From assembly GCA_019418225.1 (NCBI GenBank), contig DYCF01000041.1, positions 1-46,329 of the forward strand: a stretch of 46,329 bases of DNA. Reading direction: 5' to 3'. Positions 6,857-14,943 of the stretch are shown here, piece by piece. The notes below the pieces were generated by a model. The model was not told the origin of the DNA. It made no database searches and worked only from the letters and a program-made list of their open reading frames with translations. The stretch comes from Clostridiales bacterium. GTDB lineage: Bacteria > Bacillota > Clostridia > Lachnospirales > Cellulosilyticaceae. The position numbers and the translations under genes are program-made. Each line of letters begins with the position of its first letter. The stretch's first letter is position 1.

Positions 6857-9800
6857 ATGAAAAAACATGGTTTTTTAGGCTTGTTTTTTGCACTCTTTAT
6901 GTCTGTTATAATGCTAAATAGCACGAGTATTTTGGCAGCTACAGATGTAAACCACCCTGGATTTAGAGTAGAGGGCAGATTCCTTTATGACAACCAAGGT
7001 GAAAAGACTATTTTGTATGGCATTAACAAAATGGTTGTTTGGATGGACAAAGATGGTGACCCATCCTTTTCTGAAATTGCTAAAACTGGCGCAAATTGTG
7101 TCAGAATCGTATGGACGATGAAAGATGGTACAGCAGCAGAATTAGATAAAGCTATCACAAATTGTCGCAGCGAACATATGATTCCCATGGTAGAGCTTCA
7201 TGATGCGACAGGTAATTTCAGCCAGTTATCTAGCCTTGTAGACTGGTGGGTGGATCCAGCGACAGTAGAGGTTATTAAGAAGCATCAGGAGTATCTTTTA
7301 ATTAATATCGGTAACGAAGTGGGTGACGGTAATGTTTCTGATGCAACATTTAAGGAAAGTTATATAGAAGCAGTCATAAGAATGCGAGAAGCTGGTATTC
7401 ATGTGCCATTAATTATTGATGGTTCTTCTTGGGGGCAAGATATTAATAAGCTTCAAGCATGTGGCCCAGATATTTTAGCTGCTGACCCAGATGCAAACTT
7501 AATGTTTTCTGCCCATTTGTGGTGGCCTTATATGTATGGCCATACAGCACAAGAAGTTATTGATGAACTTACAGAAACAGCAGAAATGGGATTACCACTT
7601 GTAGTGGGTGAATTTGCAAATCAATGGGAGCAGACAGAGCAAGGGCAGATTCCTTATAAAACAATTATGGAATACTGTGCGAAATATGAGATTGGTTATT
7701 TGATTTGGTCATGGGGTCCTGGTAACAGTCCTCAGACATTCTTAGATATGACGACAGATGGCACATTTGATACAATGCAAGATTGGGCAAAAGAAATGGT
7801 ATTTGATGATAAATATGCCCTTGCAAATCTTGTTCAAAGACCAGCTTCAATGTTAACAGGTCTTCCAGCTAGCTTACCAGAAGCACCATTAGCAGCAGGG
7901 AACCTTGCAGGGGGTAAAGCTGTAACCTATTCTACCAAAGAAGGTGCAGCTTATGAAGGCAGCAATGTAACAGACGGGAATATGGATACACGTTGGGCAT
8001 CTGATGCTAATTCTCAAACAGATTGGATAATGATTGATTTAGGTGAGACAAAAGAAATTAATAAGGTGCTCATTGATTGGGAAAATGCTTATGCCACACA
8101 ATATCAAATTCAGGTTTCAGATGATAAACAGACTTGGAAAGATGCTTATAGAACATATAACGGCAAGGGTGGTCTAGAAGAAATTGCAGTAGATGCCACA
8201 GGTCGCTATGTTAGAATTTATTGTACACAAAAATATGGTTATACATGGGGTTATTCTATTTTTGAAGTAGGTATTTATGGCCCTGAATCTGAGTTATCAG
8301 CTTCAGTTACACCGACTATTGCTGTCTTTGATAAAAATGTAAGTAAACAAGAGGACTTAGTCTTTACATTAGATTCTAAAACAAATACATTAGTTTCAGT
8401 TAAAAATAAAGATGTTGTTTTAAAAGCTGATAAGGACTATGTAGTATCAGGAAATCAGTTAACCATTACAAAAGCATATTTAAGTACACTTGAAAAAGGT
8501 AAAGTGCAATTGACATTAGTTTACGATGCGGGTGTTAATCCTGTTATTAATATTGCAATTGGTGATACATCACCGATTGTGGCGTCATCTAACTCAGTGA
8601 TTGCACCTACAACAGCTACTTTTGAAAAAAAAGCACCAAGTGAAGTTAAAGTTGAAATGACATTAAATGAGAATACGTTAACGGCTATTTTAAATGGTGC
8701 AGAAGCATTAGTAGAAGGGAAAGACTATACAGTAGAAGGCAGTACAGTAACAATTTCTGAAGCTTATCTCATGTCATTAGCGACAGGTAAAGCAAATTTA
8801 ACCTTTGTATTTAGTGCTGGCGTAAATCGTTCATTAATGATTACAGTTACTAATACCGTTCAAAATGCATCTGTTTCGCCATCTAATGCAATATTTGATA
8901 AAGCGCAAGTAGCTGATATTACAGCTAATTTAGATTTAAAAGGTAATACTTTAACAGCTATTAAAAATGGGGAAATAACTTTAGTAGCAGGTGAAGATTA
9001 CAGGATAGTAGATGATCAGGTGACTTTTAAAGCAGATTATCTTGCAACATTAGAAAGAGGAAACTATACATTTGCCTTTGAATTTAATGAAGGTGAAGTA
9101 GCAAATTTAATTGTTAAAGTCATTAACTCAGCTGAAAAAGATTCAGTAGTGACACCTAACGAAGTAATCTTTGATAAATATGTAGATTCAGAAAGTGGCG
9201 AAGTATTAAGGGATGTCAACTTAAATATAGCATTTAATGGAAATACATTAGAAGCTATTAAGCTTGATGATACAGTGTTAGTAGCGGATGAGGATTATGT
9301 TGTAACAAGTGAAGGTGTCACATTCCCAGTAAGTTATCTTATGAGCTTAGCAAATGGTAATTATGAACTTAAATTTGACTTTAGTGCAGGTGAAATGCAA
9401 GTTGTTACACTTGTTATTAAAGAAACAACACCAGTAGCAGAAGGTGCAATTAGCGTAGAACTTACTTCAAATAGCTCAGTAAGCACGAATACATTAAGCA
9501 ATAACTTTAAATTACAAGTAACAGATGAGAGTGAATTTGACTTATCTAAATTAGATATTCGTTACTATTTTACAGCAGAAGATATGACAATTGGTCAAAC
9601 ATGCTGGATTGATAATGCATCTATTCAATATACATGTGATCCATGGTATATGAGTATAACGAGTAATGTAACGGCTAATATTGTAAAAATGGACGTACCA
9701 ACAGAGACAGCTAATACATATCTTAGTTTGACCTTTGACTCAGGTGCACAGCTCAATCAAGCAGGTAAGATGGAAATTGCAACACGTACAGCCAATAATA

Positions 9801-9904
9801 ACTGGTCAAATTTTGATCAAAGTAATGATTTCTCATGTAATGATGCAACTAAGGTAGCCGTATTTTATGATGGTAAGCTTATCAGTGGTTCTATGCCAAG
9901 ATAA
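6857..9904 (+). CDS. Secreted modular GH5 (mannanase-type) glycanase with F5/8, four X2 and CBM3 domains
   Basis: This 1015-residue exoenzyme has a signal peptide at 1-27 (ends SILA). The GH5 barrel spans about 30-325, with acid/base E154 in INIGNEV and nucleophile E252 in VVGEFAN. The layout (EIAKTGANCVRIV, VELHDATG, DGSSWGQD, AADPDANLMFSAH) is that of subfamily GH5_8 beta-mannanases. Next come an F5/8 type C (discoidin) domain at about 345-475 and four X2 immunoglobulin-like modules at about 478-570, 571-665, 666-760 and 761-860. The C-terminal CBM3 cellulose-binding module spans about 865-1015. There is no dockerin, so it is a free enzyme tethered to cellulose. Mannan as substrate is inferred; some relatives hydrolyse other beta-1,4-glycans. 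An AGGAGG site precedes the ATG. Confidence 0.9.
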   Translation: MKKHGFLGLFFALFMSVIMLNSTSILAATDVNHPGFRVEGRFLYDNQGEKTILYGINKMVVWMDKDGDPSFSEIAKTGANCVRIVWTMKDGTAAELDKAITNCRSEHMIPMVELHDATGNFSQLSSLVDWWVDPATVEVIKKHQEYLLINIGNEVGDGNVSDATFKESYIEAVIRMREAGIHVPLIIDGSSWGQDINKLQACGPDILAADPDANLMFSAHLWWPYMYGHTAQEVIDELTETAEMGLPLVVGEFANQWEQTEQGQIPYKTIMEYCAKYEIGYLIWSWGPGNSPQTFLDMTTDGTFDTMQDWAKEMVFDDKYALANLVQRPASMLTGLPASLPEAPLAAGNLAGGKAVTYSTKEGAAYEGSNVTDGNMDTRWASDANSQTDWIMIDLGETKEINKVLIDWENAYATQYQIQVSDDKQTWKDAYRTYNGKGGLEEIAVDATGRYVRIYCTQKYGYTWGYSIFEVGIYGPESELSASVTPTIAVFDKNVSKQEDLVFTLDSKTNTLVSVKNKDVVLKADKDYVVSGNQLTITKAYLSTLEKGKVQLTLVYDAGVNPVINIAIGDTSPIVASSNSVIAPTTATFEKKAPSEVKVEMTLNENTLTAILNGAEALVEGKDYTVEGSTVTISEAYLMSLATGKANLTFVFSAGVNRSLMITVTNTVQNASVSPSNAIFDKAQVADITANLDLKGNTLTAIKNGEITLVAGEDYRIVDDQVTFKADYLATLERGNYTFAFEFNEGEVANLIVKVINSAEKDSVVTPNEVIFDKYVDSESGEVLRDVNLNIAFNGNTLEAIKLDDTVLVADEDYVVTSEGVTFPVSYLMSLANGNYELKFDFSAGEMQVVTLVIKETTPVAEGAISVELTSNSSVSTNTLSNNFKLQVTDESEFDLSKLDIRYYFTAEDMTIGQTCWIDNASIQYTCDPWYMSITSNVTANIVKMDVPTETANTYLSLTFDSGAQLNQAGKMEIATRTANNNWSNFDQSNDFSCNDATKVAVFYDGKLISGSMPR

Positions 9905-9906
9905 GT

Positions 9907-9968
9907 AAAAAAATGTACGCCGAAAGATAGAAGACTTTTTAGTTTATACCTTTAGGCGTACATTTTTG
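9907..9968 (+). terminator. Strong terminator after the GH5 gene
   Basis: AAAAATGTACGCC pairs perfectly with GGCGTACATTTTT across a 30-base AT-rich loop that may add short inner pairs. It starts a few bases after the glycanase stop. Confidence 0.9.
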
Positions 9969-10351
9969 TTTTTATAGTATGGTATAATGGCTGTAAGAGC
10001 TGACTTTTTTCAAAAGATGGAAGTAGCAGTCAGTCAAGGACTTTATAAAAAATATGAAGAGGTGGATGAGCAGGGCATAATAAGTATTTGTATGCAAAAG
10101 TATGGGAAGAAGAGCAGGCGGGGCAACTGCAAAGAGCTTTTATAGATTACTGCAGGATATTATACGATTGCAAAGCGTAAGGAGAGGCAAGTAGAGTAGG
10201 TACTACAAATGATAGAAGGTTATTTAATAATAGAGAATAAATGCCATGAAATGAGACAATATCAGTTCGTGGCATTTTTATAGACTTGTTCGATTTTGAA
10301 CTTGTAGATGTTAGGCGAAAGTGGTTAGCATTACATTCTCGTATAAGCGTT
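9969..10351. other. Intergenic stretch with a second terminator, no intact gene
   Basis: About 380 bases. A plus-strand frame from ATG 9987 runs for about 50 codons (FFQKMEVAVSQGLYKKYEEV) and then breaks. A second frame continues it as WEEEQAGQLQRAFIDYC from about 10085. This could be a decayed helical gene, but there is no ribosome site and the ATG lies within a TATAAT-like motif. I do not call a gene here. Confidence 0.4.
10239..10282 (+). terminator. Intrinsic terminator in the intergenic stretch
   Basis: AAATGCCATGAA pairs with TTCGTGGCATTT (12 pairs, one T-G) around a 15-base loop, followed by TTA. It faces the 3' end of the minus-strand TetR gene, so it would stop plus-strand transcripts before they run antisense into it. 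Confidence 0.7.
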
Positions 10352-10930
10352 TTATAAGTGTTCAGCTTGTGCACGTTCTAGGGCGTTTTCTAGGTTGCCA
10401 TAGAGCGTGACATCTAAGTAGTGCATTAAAAGGTCAGCACTTAGAGGTGTTTCAGCAATACACCAATTGATGACTTGACCTAAAACAGCATCAATATAAA
10501 AATCTGAAAGAAACTGTAGATATTGATCTGAGATTTTCATATCACCAATGAGTTCATTAATAATAAGGTCTATAATATGCTTGGCATCCTGATAAAAAAT
10601 GCTTTTTAGGTTAATACGACCTAAACTATTGAGGGCACAAATCCATACGGCTACATTTTCTTGAATATAACGAAGAAGGAGTAAAATACCATCCTGCCAT
10701 GTCTCGCAACTTTTACTTTGCTTTAAAAGTTCAATAGCTTCTTGTTGAAACATCCAAATAGTAAGGTCATAGATATCTTGGAAATGATAATAAAAGGTTT
10801 GGCGATTAAGATCACAGTCTTCTGTAATTTCACGGACAGTGATTTTTTCTAAGGGTTTTTTAGCCATATATTTTTTGAGGGAATAGGCCATACGTTCCCG
10901 CGTGAGTCTAGAGATTTCTTCTTGTTTCAT
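10352..10930 (-). CDS. TetR-family regulator (DhaS-like)
   Basis: The 192-residue protein has an N-terminal TetR helix-turn-helix (residues 8-55; ITVREITEDCDLNRQTFYYH, then FQDIYDLTIW). The ligand-binding C-terminal half matches the TetR subgroup that includes the dihydroxyacetone kinase regulator DhaS. It is transcribed divergently from the amidohydrolase-MMPL operon 220 bases away. TetR genes next to RND/MMPL exporters usually repress them and respond to the exported compound. That role is inferred here from position. An AAAGGAGCC ribosome site precedes the ATG. Confidence 0.88.
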   Translation of the reverse strand: MKQEEISRLTRERMAYSLKKYMAKKPLEKITVREITEDCDLNRQTFYYHFQDIYDLTIWMFQQEAIELLKQSKSCETWQDGILLLLRYIQENVAVWICALNSLGRINLKSIFYQDAKHIIDLIINELIGDMKISDQYLQFLSDFYIDAVLGQVINWCIAETPLSADLLMHYLDVTLYGNLENALERAQAEHL

Positions 10931-10995
10931 ATAATGGCTCCTTTCATATATTTTAATATAGCATTATCTAAAAATAAAATAAACGTTAAGTATAG

Positions 10996-11034
10996 AAAAA
11001 CTAGACAAAGGCAATCACTTTGTCTAGTTTTTTA
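10996..11034 (+). terminator. Leader hairpin with terminator features in a divergent promoter region
   Basis: AAAAACTAGACAAAG (10996-11010) and CTTTGTCTAGTTTTT (11018-11032) form a perfect 15-base stem with a 7-base loop and a T tract. No plus-strand gene precedes it, since the TetR gene upstream reads the other way. It lies 115 bases before the amidohydrolase start. It is therefore either an attenuator in the leader of the operon or a long palindromic operator. The T tract favours the first reading. Confidence 0.7.
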
Positions 11035-11149
11035 CATTTGTTAGAGGATTGTAGATTTTAATGTAGTGTCATTACAGATACAATAAAACAGCAAAGATAA
11101 GCATTTTAAGTGCTTTAATTTAACGAGGAGAGAAAAGGAGGTACTTCTT

Positions 11150-12121
11150 ATGAAGTACAATCAAAAAATAGATTTTCAAGCACACTACTTACCACCTACA
11201 TATTATGAATTCCTTGATAGTCAAGGATTATCTATGCCGGATGGTTTCCCCACACCAGAGTGGGATGAAGAAATACAAAAGGAATTAATGGCGGATTTAG
11301 GGATTGCATTTGCACTTTTAACGGTGTCTTCACCAAGCCTTTATACAAAGGATAAACAAAAAACATGTGATTTTGCAAGAAGGGTGAATGAAGAAGGTGC
11401 ACAGATTGTAAGCAGAAATTTACAGCAATTAGGATTTATTGCCACTGTGCCATTACCTTATATTGAAGAGAGTATCGCAGAAACAATTTATGCATTAGAT
11501 ACATTAAATGCAGATGGCATTGGACTTATGACGAATTACGGCGGTATGTATTTAGGCGATTCAAGTCTAGAGCCATTAATGGCAGAACTTAATAAGCGTA
11601 AAGCTTTAGTTGTTTTACACCCTACAGAGCCGGCAGTAGTGGTTCCTAATGTATGTGAGGGGATGTCTATTCCCACTATGGAATACTTTTTTGAAACAAC
11701 CCGTACTTTTAGCAATATGGTGATACATGATTTATTTGAACGTTATCCAGATATTAAATGGGTATTACCACATGCGGGTGCTTTTATTAGTATTCTGGCA
11801 GACCGTTTTGATAGTTTTGCACTTATGTTACGTTTCCAAAATCCAACACTTGGTGTAGATATTCTGAAAAGTATGGCACATGTTTACTATGATGTGGCGG
11901 GATTTAGTGAACCTAAGCAAATTGAAATGCTTTTAAGAAATGTAGCGGTAAGTCATTTAGTTTATGGAAGTGATACGCCTTATACGCCTATTGAGGCATG
12001 CATAGGACAAACAGAAGCATTAGAAGATACCAATAAATTAACAGATGAAGAAAAACAGATGGTCTTTACAACGAATGCCTTGGAGTTAGTTCCAAGATTA
12101 AAGAATATAATGAAAAAATAA
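11150..12121 (+). CDS. Amidohydrolase-2 family protein (ACMSD-like)
   Basis: The 323-residue TIM-barrel metal-dependent hydrolase or decarboxylase is of the group that includes aminocarboxymuconate-semialdehyde decarboxylase and 6-methylsalicylate/2,3-dihydroxybenzoate decarboxylases. The metal site can be traced: the N-terminal motif is DFQAHYLPP, where relatives have HxH, so the first histidine is replaced by Gln here. The later ligands are present: VVLHPTEP, the WVLPHAGAF histidine, and the YGSDTPYTP aspartate. It is the first gene of the operon, 12 bases ahead of the next. The substrate is unknown; an aromatic acid that induces the TetR protein and is exported or detoxified would be consistent. 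Confidence 0.85.
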   Translation: MKYNQKIDFQAHYLPPTYYEFLDSQGLSMPDGFPTPEWDEEIQKELMADLGIAFALLTVSSPSLYTKDKQKTCDFARRVNEEGAQIVSRNLQQLGFIATVPLPYIEESIAETIYALDTLNADGIGLMTNYGGMYLGDSSLEPLMAELNKRKALVVLHPTEPAVVVPNVCEGMSIPTMEYFFETTRTFSNMVIHDLFERYPDIKWVLPHAGAFISILADRFDSFALMLRFQNPTLGVDILKSMAHVYYDVAGFSEPKQIEMLLRNVAVSHLVYGSDTPYTPIEACIGQTEALEDTNKLTDEEKQMVFTTNALELVPRLKNIMKK

Positions 12122-12132
12122 AGGAGTATAAA

Positions 12133-12453
12133 ATGAATTTATTAGATTTAAAACAACAATATGAAATAGAAGTAAAAGCACCAGTAGGGGGGATTAAAGC
12201 TATTGTAGATATTACACGTGAGGGTGAAAATGCATTCCATGGTAAAACGCAAATTATGGGAAAGGAATGTGTCTTTGATAAGGGTCAAATTAACAATGTT
12301 AATAACTTTTTATTCCATGTGACAGTTCCATTACCTTTTGGAAAATTAGAGTTAGATGTCAATGTAGTGGTGGATGAAGAAGGAAAAATAAAGGGGGAAG
12401 GTGTAGCACCTAGACGCAAGCCTATGTGCATTGTCGGGAAGCGTGTTGCATAG
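12133..12453 (+). CDS. Small conserved beta-rich protein in the exporter operon
   Basis: The 106-residue protein is not recognised. It alternates short strands (YEIEVKAPVGGIKAIVDITR, later KLELDVNVVVDEEGKIKGEG) and has no signal peptide or membrane span, which suggests a soluble cytoplasmic beta-barrel-like fold. The AAGGAGTAT ribosome site overlaps the end of the amidohydrolase gene. It lies between the amidohydrolase and the exporter, so it may bind the same compound. Confidence 0.6.
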   Translation: MNLLDLKQQYEIEVKAPVGGIKAIVDITREGENAFHGKTQIMGKECVFDKGQINNVNNFLFHVTVPLPFGKLELDVNVVVDEEGKIKGEGVAPRRKPMCIVGKRVA

Positions 12454-12480
12454 CTACTAAAAATAAAGGAGGACAGTAAA

Positions 12481-14943
12481 GTGACAAGAACGAACAACAA
12501 AATAAGTTTTATGGAAAAGATGGCAACCTTTATTGTAGACAAACGGAATGGCATATTTTTGGCTTTTTTAGTGGCAGCTGTTTTTTGTGCTTTTTCCTCA
12601 AGTTGGGTAAAGGTCAATGAAGACATTACAACCTATTTACCTGAGACTACTGAAACAAGGCAGGGTCTTATAATTATGGAGGAGGAGTTTGTAACTTATG
12701 GGATGGCAGAAGTGATGATTGATAATGTCACTTTTCTACAAGCTCAACAAATTGCAGATGAAATTTCCCAGATACCAGGGATTAAAGAAGTAGTTTTTGA
12801 GGACAATAATGAACATTATAAGGGGGCAGCAGCCCTCTTTAATATTACGTTTAGTGGAGGAGAAACAGATGATATTAGCATAGAAGCAATGAACCAGATG
12901 AAAGAAATGCTAGTATCTTATGACACATATATTTCTAGTGAAGTAGGTGCAGGATTAGCCGCACTTATTCAGTCAGAAATGAATATTGTCATGGTGGTTG
13001 TCATGGTTATTATTCTGTGTGTCCTTTTATTTACGAGCCATACTTATATGGAGATTCCAGTACTTTTGATTACCTTTGGAATGGCAGCCTTACTGAATAT
13101 GGGAACTAACTTTTTATTTGGTGAGATTTCCTTTGTTTCTAATTCAATCGGAGTTGTACTGCAGTTAGCTTTGGCTATTGATTATGCTATTATTTTATGT
13201 CATCGCTATATGGAAGAGAGAACTCATTTAGCACCTCGAGAAGCAGTTATTATTGCATTAAGTAAGGCGGTTCCTGAAATTTCGTCATCTAGCTTAACCA
13301 CAATTTCAGGGATGGTAGCACTTATGTTTATGCAATTTGGCTTGGGATTTGACTTAGGCATTGTTTTAATCAAGGCAATACTGTTTAGTCTTTTGTCTGT
13401 ATTTACCTTAATGCCAGGATTGTTAATGTTATTTTCATCATGGATCGATAAGTCACACCATAAGAATTTTGTACCCAATATTACAAGCTGGGGAAAATTA
13501 AGTGTAAAGACGCGTTATATCATCCCACCTATTTTTATGATTTTGCTAATCGCAAGTTTCCTTATCTCAAATAATTGTACCTTCGTATATGGCTATACGA
13601 CACTATCAACCATTAAAAAAAATGAAAGCCAAATTGCCGAGAAAAAGATTGAAGAAACTTTTGGGAAAAACAATTTACTCGTTATAATGGTACCTAATGG
13701 AAATTATAAGCAAGAAGAAAAATTGATCCAAGAACTAGAAAAATTAGAGTATGTGGATTCGGCCATGGGACTTGCAAATATTGAGGCAATGGCTGGTTAT
13801 GTATTAACAGATGCATTGATACCACGTCAGTTTGCAGAACTTACAGATTTAGATATTGAGGAAGCAAAATTACTCTATTCAGCTTATGCAGCAAAAAAAG
13901 AAAGCTATGGTGAAATTATTAGTGGTATTGATCAGTATAGGGTACCACTTATTGATATGTTTGGTTTCTTGTATGAGCAAAAAGAACAAGGTTATATCAC
14001 TTTGGATGATGAAATGAATGATGAGATTGAAGAGATTAATACGCAGCTTAATGATGCAAAATTACAACTTCAAGGTCAAGATTATAGTCGCATGCTACTG
14101 AATACAAGTTTACCTGAAGAAGGCGAAGAGACATTTGTAGCCCTAGATGAATTACATGCCATTATTCAAAAATACTATCCACAGGATACTTATATTGTAG
14201 GAGATTCTACAAGTGATAATGATTTAGGAACCAGTTTTATAAGAGATAATGCAGTGATTAATATCTTATCAGCACTGTTTGTGACAGTCATTTTACTCTT
14301 TACTTTTCAATCAGCGGGACTTCCTATTTTATTGATGATGATTATAGAAGGTAGTATTTGGATGAATTTCTCCGTACCTGTGTTAACACATACTAATATG
14401 TTTTTTATGAGTTACCTTATTGTAAGTTCTATTCAAATGGGTGCTAATATTGACTATGCTATAGTGATTACCAATCGTTATCAAGAATTAAAGAAAAAGA
14501 TGCCCCAAAAAGAGGCAATAGTGGAGACCTTAAATCAGGTATTTCCGACAATTATTACGTCGGGATCTATTTTAGCAGCAGCGGGTCTTTTAATTGGGGT
14601 ACTATCTTCAGAAGAAGCTATTTCTTCTATTGGGATTTGTCTAGGAAGAGGGACTATTATTTCTATTATTTTAGTGATGGGTGTTTTACCACAGCTTTTA
14701 ATATTAGGAGACTTTATTATTGAAAAAACAGCTTTTACAATTAGTCTGCCAAATCGCTTGCAGATGGAAAAAAGATACTTAGAATTAGATGGACATGTGA
14801 AAGGTTATGTATCAGGTAGAGTTGATGCGCAGATACAAGGTATTTTAGAAGGGACTATTATACCGGTGACAGAACCTCAAAGGTCTGAAGGTGCTGAAAG
14901 GTCCCAAGAAGAAAAGGAGGAAGCTAAGGATGAGAAGGCATAA
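12481..14943 (+). CDS. MMPL/RND-superfamily exporter
   Basis: The 820-residue protein is a predicted RND-superfamily transporter of the MMPL/YdfJ/HpnN type, driven by the proton gradient. It has a TM helix at 25-45, a first extracytoplasmic loop, five spans at about 165-325, a second large loop at about 365-590 and five spans at about 595-755. The paired Asp-Tyr proton-relay motifs sit at D234 (LALAIDYAI) and D658 (GANIDYAIV), one in each half. The start is GTG after AAAGGAGGACAG. The C-terminal tail is acidic (EEKEEAKDEKA). The stop lies inside the next gene, so the exporter and the surface protein are translationally coupled. The cargo is unknown. Confidence 0.9.
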   Translation: MTRTNNKISFMEKMATFIVDKRNGIFLAFLVAAVFCAFSSSWVKVNEDITTYLPETTETRQGLIIMEEEFVTYGMAEVMIDNVTFLQAQQIADEISQIPGIKEVVFEDNNEHYKGAAALFNITFSGGETDDISIEAMNQMKEMLVSYDTYISSEVGAGLAALIQSEMNIVMVVVMVIILCVLLFTSHTYMEIPVLLITFGMAALLNMGTNFLFGEISFVSNSIGVVLQLALAIDYAIILCHRYMEERTHLAPREAVIIALSKAVPEISSSSLTTISGMVALMFMQFGLGFDLGIVLIKAILFSLLSVFTLMPGLLMLFSSWIDKSHHKNFVPNITSWGKLSVKTRYIIPPIFMILLIASFLISNNCTFVYGYTTLSTIKKNESQIAEKKIEETFGKNNLLVIMVPNGNYKQEEKLIQELEKLEYVDSAMGLANIEAMAGYVLTDALIPRQFAELTDLDIEEAKLLYSAYAAKKESYGEIISGIDQYRVPLIDMFGFLYEQKEQGYITLDDEMNDEIEEINTQLNDAKLQLQGQDYSRMLLNTSLPEEGEETFVALDELHAIIQKYYPQDTYIVGDSTSDNDLGTSFIRDNAVINILSALFVTVILLFTFQSAGLPILLMMIIEGSIWMNFSVPVLTHTNMFFMSYLIVSSIQMGANIDYAIVITNRYQELKKKMPQKEAIVETLNQVFPTIITSGSILAAAGLLIGVLSSEEAISSIGICLGRGTIISIILVMGVLPQLLILGDFIIEKTAFTISLPNRLQMEKRYLELDGHVKGYVSGRVDAQIQGILEGTIIPVTEPQRSEGAERSQEEKEEAKDEKA

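Noticed and set aside
9987..10145. A short plus-strand ORF from ATG 9987
   Set aside because: No ribosome site, overlap with a TATAAT-like motif and a break after about 50 codons. Reported only as a possible relic.
10147..10374. 75-codon minus-strand ORF after the TetR gene
   Set aside because: It lacks a ribosome site, overlaps the TetR end and spans a plus-strand terminator hairpin, so it is probably chance.
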